A DNA stretch of 64,000 nucleotides, taken from NCBI RefSeq assembly GCF_014652435.1, contig NZ_BMYU01000002.1, positions 124,001 through 188,000 of the forward strand. Reading direction: 5' to 3'. A program made the translations under genes and the position numbers. Under the pieces are notes generated by a model. The model did no database searches, was not told where the DNA came from, and saw only the letters and a list, made by a program, of their open reading frames with translations. Source of the DNA: Cognatundibacterium squillarum (GTDB taxonomy: Bacteria; Pseudomonadota; Gammaproteobacteria; Burkholderiales; Burkholderiaceae_D). This document shows positions 18,532 through 27,547 of the stretch, one piece after another; position 1 is the stretch's first letter, and each line of letters starts with the position of its first letter.

Positions 18532-19630
18532 TGAATTTCCTAAAAGTAAGTATATTCAGTTTTTTTGCCTGAAAGAGAATTGACGATAATAATCCGAAAA
18601 CCATGAACCCAAATGCGAAAATCATTCGCTTTGGCTTATCTTTTGTGTCTGGTACTACTGCAGTGTCAAGCGTTTGGATTAAAGGATAATCTTTAGCCTC
18701 ATCTAATTTTGCAGCCTCGTATTGTTTTGAAATCAACTCAAATAGAGACTGATAATATTTTAAATCCCGTATTTTTTGGACATTGGTTGAAACTATTTCA
18801 CCATCTGGCTTTGTTGCTATTGACTGATGAGAACCATTTTCCAATTTGTCAAGTTCTGTCCGAAGACTGATGATCTCCTGGTTTAATCGCTTATATTCAT
18901 TATTATTTTGAGTTACGAAGGGCGCGATAGATTTGAGCTGAACTTCCTTTGCAGTGATTACTGCACGCAATTTGGCAGTAGTTTCAATAATACTTTTTGC
19001 TTGTATATCTACACTCATTAAGCCTGTCTTTTCAACGTTGGCCGAAATATCACGTTCTAATGCCAGAATTTTTTCCTTCGTTAAATTCACTTGCTTTTCC
19101 AAAAAAGATCTGCGTTTTGACGCATCAGAGATCGCAAGCTCACCCGTTAAAATAATTAATTCGTCAACAAATGCAGTCGCAATTTTTGCGGCTATTTCAG
19201 GATCATGGTCCCAAACATCGATTGATATTATGCCATCTTTCCCAGCTGCAATAGAGCTATTCTGCTCTAAAATTTTACGAGCAGAAGACATTAATTTTTG
19301 ATTGTATCGCTCCTTTAAATTAAAGCGACTAATTATTTTATCTGAGATAGCGCGACTTTTAAGGATTCCGATATATAAGTCATTAGGATTTTTTAGGCCT
19401 AACATTGAACTTCCTCCCCCGGCGACAGATCCTAGCTGACCAATGAGCATCGATGCCGAAGATTGGCTTTGTTGCGGAGGTAGTATTTTTATGTTTGATT
19501 TATACTCAGGTGCTATTAAATAGCTAGTGCCGACCCCCATTATACTGAATATAATCGAAGGAAGTATAATTTTTGGTAAAAACAATTTTATAATAAATGC
19601 ATAGTTTTTTGGTTTGTTAAATGTAAGCAA
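18521..19630 (-). CDS. Wzz-type polysaccharide chain-length determinant
   Basis: 369 residues with the PCP topology: one N-terminal membrane helix (residues about 15-38), a long periplasmic coiled-coil domain, and a C-terminal helix preceded by the Pro-rich AVVPDTKDKPKRM. The N-terminal half has DPEIAAKIATAFVDEL, typical of Wzz. No cytoplasmic tyrosine-kinase domain is present, so it is not a Wzc. It would set the length of the polymer made by the polymerase encoded 150 bp upstream. Confidence 0.88.
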   Translation of the reverse strand: MLTFNKPKNYAFIIKLFLPKIILPSIIFSIMGVGTSYLIAPEYKSNIKILPPQQSQSSASMLIGQLGSVAGGGSSMLGLKNPNDLYIGILKSRAISDKIISRFNLKERYNQKLMSSARKILEQNSSIAAGKDGIISIDVWDHDPEIAAKIATAFVDELIILTGELAISDASKRRSFLEKQVNLTKEKILALERDISANVEKTGLMSVDIQAKSIIETTAKLRAVITAKEVQLKSIAPFVTQNNNEYKRLNQEIISLRTELDKLENGSHQSIATKPDGEIVSTNVQKIRDLKYYQSLFELISKQYEAAKLDEAKDYPLIQTLDTAVVPDTKDKPKRMIFAFGFMVFGLLSSILFQAKKLNILTFRKFNED

Positions 19631-19779
19631 TTTATTCTCACTATTTTTTGGGTGCTAAAAATAATTATTAATTGTTTTTTTTGAATCTATTGAAATTATA
19701 ATTTTATTTTTACATGTAGTTAAAAACTGTTTTGTTAAATAAATTCATTTTTTAATGAAATTTCTTATTCTGTGTGAAA

Positions 19780-20748
19780 TTATTCAATTGCATTAAATAT
19801 CCATTCAAAATTAAGATACCACCACAAAAAACCTGTCAATAAAATAAATAATGTTAAAGTGATGTAGGAAATTGATCTATTGTTTTGAGGTAGATGTAGT
19901 TGCCAAAGAAATATAAGATATGGGACAAGATAGTAGTCGATTCTTGAAAATATTCCAGCGTATATTGGTGATAAAATCGATGGAACACTTAGTATAATAT
20001 ACATGTCAATGGAATCAACGAAGGACGTGTCTTTCTTATCATTGAAATATTTTATAAATAAAAAAAATGCGGTGTTTACAAGTTGCTTCGCTGCATACTT
20101 AAAGCTTGATTCTGCACCAACTTCACCATAAGTTGAGACTGCGTCATTGAATGAGAAATTAGATATTATTGTAAATATTAGTATGAAAAATAGAACAAAA
20201 AAAATTTTCAGATTTTTATTTAATTTCGCAGTGCATAAAAAATAAAATAAAAACATTAAAAAAGCATACTGATGACTGAGTATAGATAGGCATGCAGCCA
20301 AAATTCTTAATCTCTTCTCTAGTATAAAGTAAAGAAAGAAAGAGATTGAAAATAATTGACGTTGAAAATTTAATCCAAGATGAATTCCATAAAATGAAAA
20401 GGAGAAGAAGCTTAAAATTAAAATTGAACTAATGATGGATATTTTTTTTCTTGCTATTATATATGTTAATAATGTTAAATTAAATCCAATTACTATTATT
20501 ATGTATTGTGAAAATAAATCTGGATTGAATATTGATAATATCCAAAACATTGTTGGTTCAAGTTCGTAAATATTTTTCCAAGAATCATCTTGTAAAATGG
20601 AAAAATAATATGAAGCGTCTCCCCTAAATAATTCGAAGTCGCCGGTTAGTTGCTCGTATAAGTATAGGATTAAAAAAATGGCTAAGAAACAAATTGTTAG
20701 TTTGATGTATGTATAGCCTTTTTTTTCATTGTTTAATAGGCTTAGCAT
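19780..20748 (-). CDS. EpsG/Wzy-like polysaccharide polymerase
   Basis: 322 residues and about nine membrane segments. LGLNFQRQLFSISFFLYF followed by ILSHQYAFLM is the Arg...His pattern of EpsG-type polymerases. As usual for polymerases, sequence similarity is weak and the assignment relies on topology and the operon: it lies between a glycosyltransferase gene (1 bp away) and the chain-length determinant, and no other polymerase candidate is present. Extremely AT-rich. Confidence 0.7.
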   Translation of the reverse strand: MLSLLNNEKKGYTYIKLTICFLAIFLILYLYEQLTGDFELFRGDASYYFSILQDDSWKNIYELEPTMFWILSIFNPDLFSQYIIIVIGFNLTLLTYIIARKKISIISSILILSFFSFSFYGIHLGLNFQRQLFSISFFLYFILEKRLRILAACLSILSHQYAFLMFLFYFLCTAKLNKNLKIFFVLFFILIFTIISNFSFNDAVSTYGEVGAESSFKYAAKQLVNTAFFLFIKYFNDKKDTSFVDSIDMYIILSVPSILSPIYAGIFSRIDYYLVPYLIFLWQLHLPQNNRSISYITLTLFILLTGFLWWYLNFEWIFNAIE

Positions 20749-20749
20749 T

Positions 20750-21592
20750 CTATTTTCTAAGAATTTTAATATATAAGTATTTAAGTATTTTTTGTGGTAA
20801 TAGCCTAAAGGCTAGTCTAAGTGTTATTGATGCTGCTAAGTCATTGAATTTAATTGATTTCTCTTTAAAGGCTCTAAAGAAGAACTGTATTTCAGATTTT
20901 ATATACGAAAATCCTCTCCTGCGATCGAGCATTCCGTTACCAACCCTTGCATCAACGAGAATATCTTCCAAATTTTTGGCGTTGCCATTTAGCTTGAGTA
21001 GCCTGAGCCATAAATCATAGTCTTCAAAACCTATACTATGTCGATATCCGCCAGCTTCTAATGCAGCGGACTTGCGAAACATAACAGTCATTTGATTAAA
21101 TGGATTTCTCCTGCGTACTTTATTTCTTATTTCCTCATTTGTCAGAGGGACATTCCTTCGCTGTTTCAGATCACCAGGAGTAAGATTAAATTCTTCAATG
21201 CACCCACCGATAATCAGAAGATTTGAATCTCTTTTGAATTCTTCTATTTGTTTTTCAAATCTATAAGGTTTTGAAATGTCGTCACCGTCCATAATAGCAA
21301 CCAGCTCATGAGTGCATTGAGGTAATGCAATCCGAAGAGCCTCCCCGCGGCCAACATTTTGATTAATTTGAACTAATTTAAGTGGCAACTTTGTTTTTGC
21401 TTCATTTAGAATTGTTGTAAGCTGTTCCCCGACAGGTCCATCTTGAACAACAACAACTTCATTTGCTGGAATAGTTTGGTTTCCAATACTTTCAAGTGCT
21501 TCTTTAAAATGGGTTGGATTATCTCTATGATAGAGAGAAATTAAACATGTCAACTGTAAGCTGGAAATATTTTTCTCTTGTGTCATTTTCAT
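20750..21592 (-). CDS. Family 2 glycosyltransferase
   Basis: 280 residues of the GT-A fold. CLISLYHRDNPTHFKEAL starts the nucleotide-binding strand; EVVVVQDGP follows, then NQNVGRGEALRIAL and the metal-binding AIMDGDDIS. FEDYDLWLRL is the acceptor-side ED motif. An inverting transferase acting on the inner face of the inner membrane, presumably adding one sugar of the repeat unit. ATGs at 21592 and 21586 are both possible; neither has a clear ribosome site. Confidence 0.88.
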   Translation of the reverse strand: MKMTQEKNISSLQLTCLISLYHRDNPTHFKEALESIGNQTIPANEVVVVQDGPVGEQLTTILNEAKTKLPLKLVQINQNVGRGEALRIALPQCTHELVAIMDGDDISKPYRFEKQIEEFKRDSNLLIIGGCIEEFNLTPGDLKQRRNVPLTNEEIRNKVRRRNPFNQMTVMFRKSAALEAGGYRHSIGFEDYDLWLRLLKLNGNAKNLEDILVDARVGNGMLDRRRGFSYIKSEIQFFFRAFKEKSIKFNDLAASITLRLAFRLLPQKILKYLYIKILRK

Positions 21593-21617
21593 TTGATATA
21601 TTAAATTCTAACGTCTC

Positions 21618-22574
21618 TTAGTGCATTGCAACGTCAAGATAAGCTTTAGCGATAACTTTGGGAGCAAATAAACCAGCATCCCATGGCTGACAGTTTATAG
21701 AATACGCTTTCTGTAATTGTCTCTTTATGAAGCTTGGACTGAAATTGAGTTCGAATAAAAAAATTCTCTTTTCAATTAAAGAAAGATCAATATCCAAACC
21801 GCCACCGGAGGCTGGCATAAGAACATTGCACCCTTGCGATAACGCTTCCATGTAACATAAGCCTAATGCCTCTGTTTCACAGCCAGAAATAAATACTTTT
21901 GTTTTTTGTAGAATACTTAGTATAAAGTCCTGATTTTGCGAGCCATGGAAAATTACTCGATCGTTGAAACGATTTATCTTTTTACGCAATTGGCCTTCAA
22001 GTTCACCACTACCAACAATGTGAAATTGTAATTCAGGTTCTTCGCTTAAAAAATCTAAAATTGGGTCTATTATTTTGTCAACATTTTTAACCGAATGTAG
22101 TCTTCCAACATACGTAATTAATTTTCTTTCTGAATTGCGTGCCTCGGAATTAAGAAATATTTTTGTTAGTGGGTTTTTAATTACTGAATTGCTTTTAATA
22201 TTGAATATTGCTCTTAAGTGAACTGCAACGTAATTTGAAACAGAAACGAGTTTCGAAAATTTGCTGGCAAAAAAAAGACTTATTAGAATTCCCAAAAATT
22301 TAAATTTCCCTTGGCCATCTATTCGGGGAAAACCATGTGCTACACAAATAGCATTTTTAGATATCGGTGCTAAAAATACTGAAGTTGTACTAAAAATTTT
22401 TAAAATAGTCGGATCTCTTAGTAGCCTAATTGATTTTGCTAGTTCAAATGGTGACATCACTTCTGCATCTATATCTAATTCCCGAAATCCAATTGCTAGG
22501 GCTTGTGCAAAAGATTCGAGTCCTCCTGTTTCACGACCACCCGAAATTAGAACACGCGCTATTTTATTATTCAT
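21618..22574 (-). CDS. Family 4 glycosyltransferase
   Basis: 318 residues, GT-B fold, retaining. The start at 22574 forms an ATGA overlap with the stop of the flippase gene. RVLISGGRETGGLESFAQAL is the N-terminal Gly-rich acceptor loop. LITYVGRLHSVKNVD begins the C-terminal domain, and ETEALGLCYMEALSQG is the E-x7-E donor-binding motif. It probably adds one sugar to the lipid-linked repeat unit. Confidence 0.87.
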   Translation of the reverse strand: MNNKIARVLISGGRETGGLESFAQALAIGFRELDIDAEVMSPFELAKSIRLLRDPTILKIFSTTSVFLAPISKNAICVAHGFPRIDGQGKFKFLGILISLFFASKFSKLVSVSNYVAVHLRAIFNIKSNSVIKNPLTKIFLNSEARNSERKLITYVGRLHSVKNVDKIIDPILDFLSEEPELQFHIVGSGELEGQLRKKINRFNDRVIFHGSQNQDFILSILQKTKVFISGCETEALGLCYMEALSQGCNVLMPASGGGLDIDLSLIEKRIFLFELNFSPSFIKRQLQKAYSINCQPWDAGLFAPKVIAKAYLDVAMH

Positions 22575-23497
22575 AACCAATTCGTCACTAAAAGTAGCAG
22601 AAGATATATTAAATCTATTGCAATGTTATTTCCAATAAATAATGACATGTTCATATCAATAATAACTGGTAAAAAAACCATATATTTCGGTGAAATATTT
22701 TTATATACACTGAAAAATATTGCAAATATAATTATAAATATAATTGAGCAATTTTTTTTCCATTTTTCATTAAAGAATTTTTTTCTTATAATGTATGGGA
22801 ATGTAAAAGAATATCCAGACCTTATTACACGCTCTAAAGTTGCAAAATCTTTTGAGTAATTTATTATTTGAAATATGATATCTGCTTGAATTTTTGATGA
22901 AAGATATGTTGTAAAAAATTGGATGACAAGTTTTGTGGTGGCTGTTAATGTACGAGGAGACGATTTCAGCGTACTTTTTACATTCAGTTTTGGGTAATAA
23001 AATACATAGGAAAAAGCTCCGTACGCGATTAAAGGCAAAAAGTAAAATATTGCTATTTGATTAATTGAAAATTTCGGACTCCAGTATAGGACAATTGGTG
23101 CAAATACTAGTCTTAATATAAGTGGAATTGTTATTACTTTATTGTATTTCAATAACAAAGGAAGATGGGCCGGTACAGAAGTAACACTTAAAATTGCAAG
23201 TATTTCTGGAAAAGATATATACCCTAAACAATATGTTAAAAAACCGAGCCCAGTCACGGTAATTCTTGTGACTAGGCTTCGATTTTCAGATGCTTTATTT
23301 GGATCAGATTGATGCTGATTTAACGAATATGAAGTTATGAAAATACCAAAAAATCCAAAACTCACCTCAGCTTTTACGATCTGTGAGAAAGTAGAAGCAT
23401 CAAAAGCTCTTAAAAAACAATAGTACCAAACAAACGTACTAAGCCAATTAGTTATTTGGAATACTAATATGTCTAAGTTCTTTTTCGACGGAAGCAT
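22571..23497 (-). CDS. Putative Wzx-like flippase or multi-spanning membrane protein
   Basis: 308 residues with about eight hydrophobic segments and no recognisable catalytic motif. Position in a Wzx/Wzy-type operon, between the exporter gene and a glycosyltransferase, suggests the lipid-linked-oligosaccharide flippase. It is short for Wzx, which normally has 400-500 residues and 12-14 helices, so either this is a reduced form or another function applies. It overlaps the next gene by 4 bp. Base composition is among the most AT-rich in the window. Confidence 0.5.
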   Translation of the reverse strand: MLPSKKNLDILVFQITNWLSTFVWYYCFLRAFDASTFSQIVKAEVSFGFFGIFITSYSLNQHQSDPNKASENRSLVTRITVTGLGFLTYCLGYISFPEILAILSVTSVPAHLPLLLKYNKVITIPLILRLVFAPIVLYWSPKFSINQIAIFYFLPLIAYGAFSYVFYYPKLNVKSTLKSSPRTLTATTKLVIQFFTTYLSSKIQADIIFQIINYSKDFATLERVIRSGYSFTFPYIIRKKFFNEKWKKNCSIIFIIIFAIFFSVYKNISPKYMVFLPVIIDMNMSLFIGNNIAIDLIYLLLLLVTNWL

Positions 23498-23590
23498 GTA
23501 TTCATATAATATTTTGAAAAATTAATAATATCGCTACGCTAAATTATCTAAGGATTACGAAAATATTTTTCGAATTATTTGGACTGGTAA

Positions 23591-25852
23591 TTATTGGCGT
23601 AGGCTTTTAATTGCGGCAGCACTAATTCCGAATCCTGAGAGAATTTGTGCCCAATCTTTGAGTCCGCTAGTAAATACTTTGTAGGGGGTTTCTTTGTTTA
23701 AGCGTTCAGGAACGACGATTGTATCTCCAGGCATCAATGTATAAGAGTTAATGCTGGAAAACCATCCGCGTCCTGTCGAAGATAAAACAGTTCCATTCGC
23801 ACGTAATATAAAGATATTTTCTGTATCAGCGTCAGGCGTCAATCCAGAATTTTGTAAATATTTATCAACTGTAGCTCCTTTTTGCCAGATTAAAGATGAT
23901 TCTTGATTTACAGCACCAAATATATGAACAAAATCCGGGCGGCTTGGAATAATAAGCTGATCACCGTTTTCGAGCTTTAGTATTGGTAACTTATTTAAAC
24001 CTTCATTATTTTCACTTGGATCTAAATCTAAAGAAATTCGACCGGTAGCTTTTAGATCTCGAAGTCTGGCAATCGCATTAGCACTAGATTCTTTAGCAAC
24101 CTGAATCCGTGCCGATGCTGTTGCTGCGTCATTGCTTGTGTCGTTTGCAGCAACTTTGACGTTTTCTGAGCGCACCTGTGCTTCGAGACGTCGGACTGCT
24201 TTTTCAAGGTTAATTTGCTGTTCTTTTCGTACCTGCTCTCGGTAAAATTCTGCGCCAAAAATATAAGCATTATTTGTCGCACCACCCGCTTTAGCAATTA
24301 AGGACTGGATCGTATCACCCGGCGTCATCTCGTAAACACCAGGGATGTTAACTTCACCCTCTACTCTGACAACAACTTTGCGCTTTGACGCCGGGACCCG
24401 TATATCATTTTGTGAAAATACCGTTACAACGTCGCCGGGCTGAAGTGTCAAGTTGTCGGGACTATTGATGTCAGCCATCGCGCGACCAAGATTAAATGAA
24501 ACCAGGCTGATACTTTGGGTTTCTTTATCGGTCCGTTCGATAACGGCGTATTCCCAGTTGATTTCATCGGACAAATTGCCGATTCTTGCGGCTATTGAAT
24601 TACTGTTTTGATTTGTAGCTGCGACATCAAGACCTTCAAAATTTCGTCTTGCAATTGTAGCTCGCGTAGTCAGTGCTTCTCGGTTTGGTATCAGATCTCT
24701 GATGCGCATTCCGTTTGTATATGGAATACGTAGTTGTTGATTTACATTTCCACGTAAGGAGACTGCATTCGAAAAATCTGGTGTAATAGGGCTAATTGTG
24801 ACGATATCACCGCTCTTCAAACTTTTATTTAGACCTTGGTTATCCAGCTTGAACTCTTCGACGTTTCGAGGTTGTGACTTCGTCGGATCAATTCGTTCCA
24901 AAAATACGCGTCGCGGATCTGCAATAACTGGCAAACCACCAGCTATTTCGAGAATATTGTTGAGTGCTTCATTTTGTGATTTCAGTTCGTAGATCGCTGG
25001 TGTATTTACCTTTCCAGTCAGTGCGATGTGACCTATCGCAGCAGGAATGAAAATAGTATCGCCATCTTGCAGTTTAATGTCTCCGGACTTATCGCCTTTG
25101 GCAATGAAAGAGTAGATGTCTAAGTTACCAACAGTTTTACCGTTACGCTTTACCTGAACATTCCGCATAGAGCCAACGGAATTTGGTCCACCGCTTGCCA
25201 GAAGGGCTGTAACCAAAGTGGAAAATCCAGACACGGTGTACGAGCCAGGGCGTTTGGCGTGACCTACGACATATACCGTGATCGCACGCAGACGACCGAA
25301 TGTGACACTCATTGAAAAGTCACGATAAAGTTTTGCGACACTGGCTTTGATAACAGACTCTGCATCACCCGCTTTTACACCGGCAAGCGAGATAGTTCCT
25401 ACGGTAGGTAAAGTGATGTTGCCGCTACGGTCGATTGTCGTTTTATAGTCAATATCGACGCCACCCCACGCGCGGATTACCACTTCATCGCCGGGCCCTA
25501 AAGCGTAGTCTGTTGGCAAAGGGGTGTTCTGCAAGGGAGCGAAACTGGAAGGGGATCCGGAGAAAAAGTCCTGTCCATATAAATTCAGAATTTTTCCGGT
25601 GGAATATTGTACAAAAGCCTGAAACTCGCTTTTATCGCTTTTATCCGTATTTCCGGCATTTACACGTTGTGCAACTACAGGCTCGTTGGAGACGCTTTGA
25701 ATGCTGCTTTGGTTTGAAATTTTCGGCGTTTTGAACACTTCGTTGGGGATGGCAGATATTTCGGTTGACGTAGGTTCAGCTTGCTGTGCATTTGCACTGC
25801 TGAGTAGCAGCAATGTTAAAGTGGGTATAAATTGCTTCATTGTTTTCTGCAT
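23591..25852 (-). CDS. SLBB-domain polysaccharide export protein (Wza-like)
   Basis: 753 residues with a signal peptide (MKQFIPTLTLLLLSSANA; ATGs at 25852 and 25840 are possible). The polysaccharide export domain begins YALGPGDEVVIRAWGGVDID and includes RSGNITLPTVGTISLAG. Several SLBB domains follow (VVGHAKRPGSYTVSG, VRVEGEVNIPGVYEMTPGD and others), giving a protein twice the length of classical Wza. No lipobox Cys is seen. It forms the periplasmic and outer-membrane part of the export channel. Base composition is close to the genome norm, unlike the next six genes. Confidence 0.92.
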   Translation of the reverse strand: MQKTMKQFIPTLTLLLLSSANAQQAEPTSTEISAIPNEVFKTPKISNQSSIQSVSNEPVVAQRVNAGNTDKSDKSEFQAFVQYSTGKILNLYGQDFFSGSPSSFAPLQNTPLPTDYALGPGDEVVIRAWGGVDIDYKTTIDRSGNITLPTVGTISLAGVKAGDAESVIKASVAKLYRDFSMSVTFGRLRAITVYVVGHAKRPGSYTVSGFSTLVTALLASGGPNSVGSMRNVQVKRNGKTVGNLDIYSFIAKGDKSGDIKLQDGDTIFIPAAIGHIALTGKVNTPAIYELKSQNEALNNILEIAGGLPVIADPRRVFLERIDPTKSQPRNVEEFKLDNQGLNKSLKSGDIVTISPITPDFSNAVSLRGNVNQQLRIPYTNGMRIRDLIPNREALTTRATIARRNFEGLDVAATNQNSNSIAARIGNLSDEINWEYAVIERTDKETQSISLVSFNLGRAMADINSPDNLTLQPGDVVTVFSQNDIRVPASKRKVVVRVEGEVNIPGVYEMTPGDTIQSLIAKAGGATNNAYIFGAEFYREQVRKEQQINLEKAVRRLEAQVRSENVKVAANDTSNDAATASARIQVAKESSANAIARLRDLKATGRISLDLDPSENNEGLNKLPILKLENGDQLIIPSRPDFVHIFGAVNQESSLIWQKGATVDKYLQNSGLTPDADTENIFILRANGTVLSSTGRGWFSSINSYTLMPGDTIVVPERLNKETPYKVFTSGLKDWAQILSGFGISAAAIKSLRQ

Positions 25853-25931
25853 ATGAGATTAATCTTTTCTTCAACCTGAGTGCTGGTTAGGATCGAGCCC
25901 GGGTTTGTCTACAGTAAGTAACTTCTTTGAA

Positions 25932-27056
25932 TCAAATCGTTGGCTTTGAAATTTCTGAGTTAATTTGGTTTTTTCGGCCACTTTTCATCCAGGACTTTAA
26001 TTTGAATTTGACAATCATCGAATAAAGAGCGCCGTAAATTAACACAAATAAGCCCATGAATATGAATATCCTTGTGGAATTGTTCCATACAAAAAGGGCA
26101 GGGATGGTGCCGAAAAGGGAAACTATCCAAAGATAAGGGGACGTCATGGAATTTTGGCGGATTTTAAGCGCAGGTGTTTTATCTGAACACTTCACCAGTC
26201 GGCGATAGATCAAGCTATGTAAATGTATTGCATCTGGTTCACCGACCGGATGGCCGCGAACAAATTTGCGTCTGTAAATTGAAAAAATGGTTTCCCAGAC
26301 GGGATAGATCACAACCAAAACAGGGAACCATGGGGATACGCCCGGATTGCGGTTTACTAACAGAACGAGCAGTTCGGCAATCGCAAAGCCCCAAAGGTAG
26401 GCGCCACCATCACCTGCAAAAATTTTGCCGCCCGGAAAATTCCAGACGAAAAATCCCAAAGTTGCGAATAATAAAAGCAATGATTGGGTGAGGATAAAAT
26501 TGTCTCCTACCTGAAACGCAACGTAAGCGATCACGGTAAGCAGCATCATAGTTACACCACTAGCGAGCCCATTAAATCCATCGATGATGTTCAGCGAGTG
26601 AGTTGTTCCTCCTACGCCTATCATGATGATTAGCGCATTCAGTAAAATGTAAGTTTGCGTGAACTGGTCAATTATTCCGATGTTTAAAGGATATAGCTTA
26701 GCGTTAATCAACCACATGCCAACTAACGCCGAGATAAATGCGGCAATCAGGCGTTTCAATGCACTGACTTTTTTTGTGAAATCTTCAGTCATACCGGCAA
26801 GCCAGACCGGGAGGAGCGAACATAAAAAATACCAGCTGTTTGTCTGTTTCTCACTGAAGTAGAGATAAACCATACCTGAAACAACGGCCAGCATAACGGG
26901 TAGGCCACCAATTCTGGGGGTAGCGCTAGCGTGCATTTTTTGCGGACCCGATGCAACGTGATCAGTGGATATGTGAGCGTGTATATGCTGAAAGTTAACC
27001 AGCAGATAGCAAGTCAGGAATGAAACAATAAGTGTAAGTAAGGATGCTGTGAGCAT
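25932..27056 (-). CDS. WecA-like undecaprenyl-phosphate sugar-1-phosphate transferase
   Basis: 374 residues, about 10-11 membrane helices, MraY/WecA family. NIIDGFNGLASGV is the catalytic Asp-containing loop and FAGDGGAYLWGFA is the Mg-binding motif. HLHSLIYRRLV is the C-terminal His-rich loop that recognises the nucleotide sugar. It transfers a HexNAc-1-phosphate to undecaprenyl phosphate and so starts repeat-unit assembly. It is the promoter-proximal gene of the minus-strand operon. Confidence 0.9.
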   Translation of the reverse strand: MLTASLLTLIVSFLTCYLLVNFQHIHAHISTDHVASGPQKMHASATPRIGGLPVMLAVVSGMVYLYFSEKQTNSWYFLCSLLPVWLAGMTEDFTKKVSALKRLIAAFISALVGMWLINAKLYPLNIGIIDQFTQTYILLNALIIMIGVGGTTHSLNIIDGFNGLASGVTMMLLTVIAYVAFQVGDNFILTQSLLLLFATLGFFVWNFPGGKIFAGDGGAYLWGFAIAELLVLLVNRNPGVSPWFPVLVVIYPVWETIFSIYRRKFVRGHPVGEPDAIHLHSLIYRRLVKCSDKTPALKIRQNSMTSPYLWIVSLFGTIPALFVWNNSTRIFIFMGLFVLIYGALYSMIVKFKLKSWMKSGRKNQINSEISKPTI

Positions 27057-27547
27057 TTTTAGTAACAGTTTTGTGCGCTGCGCAAAAGGCTTTAGTAGAT
27101 AAACAGAAGATCTGTGTATCCAGAATTTGAGCCTATCGCAGCCAAATTAATTTTGCACATTTTAACGGATTTTTACTTTAAAAAGTTGAAAAAAAACTAA
27201 CTAAATGACGTAAAAGTGCCTGAAATTCTTGAGATTTTGGGATTTTTCTCGATTTCTCATTAAATACCATTTGTATGACCAGAAAATTACCATAATAAAA
27301 GCGTCGAATTTAGATTATGTAAAATAAAGTGCGGGTTTGTGATAAAACAACACAATTCGAAATATAAGTTTGGAAAATTTGCTGCGAAGCAAATTTTCTT
27401 AAATTTTCATGCGTTTGCGCTTAAATCTGTAAGCACGCTCCAGACGTGGACTGCTAAGCTCTGTGCGTAATTCGAATAAAAAATATAAAAAATTGCCAAG
27501 CAAAATTGGCATACATGTGTCCTAACCCGTCTGGAGTGTTTTTGCAA
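27057..27547. other. Divergent AT-rich promoter region
   Basis: 490 bp between the minus-strand polysaccharide operon and the plus-strand RCC1 lipoprotein gene. It is AT-rich, with no coding signal, and contains the hairpin at 27373-27398. Both operons must be transcribed from here. I could not identify promoter boxes with confidence. Confidence 0.6.
27373..27398. promoter_or_regulatory. 11-bp perfect hairpin with GCGA loop
   Basis: GAAAATTTGCT, loop GCGA, AGCAAATTTTC. The loop is a GNRA tetraloop on the plus strand. It lies 150 bp before the RCC1 lipoprotein start. It could be part of an mRNA leader or an operator. Confidence 0.5.
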
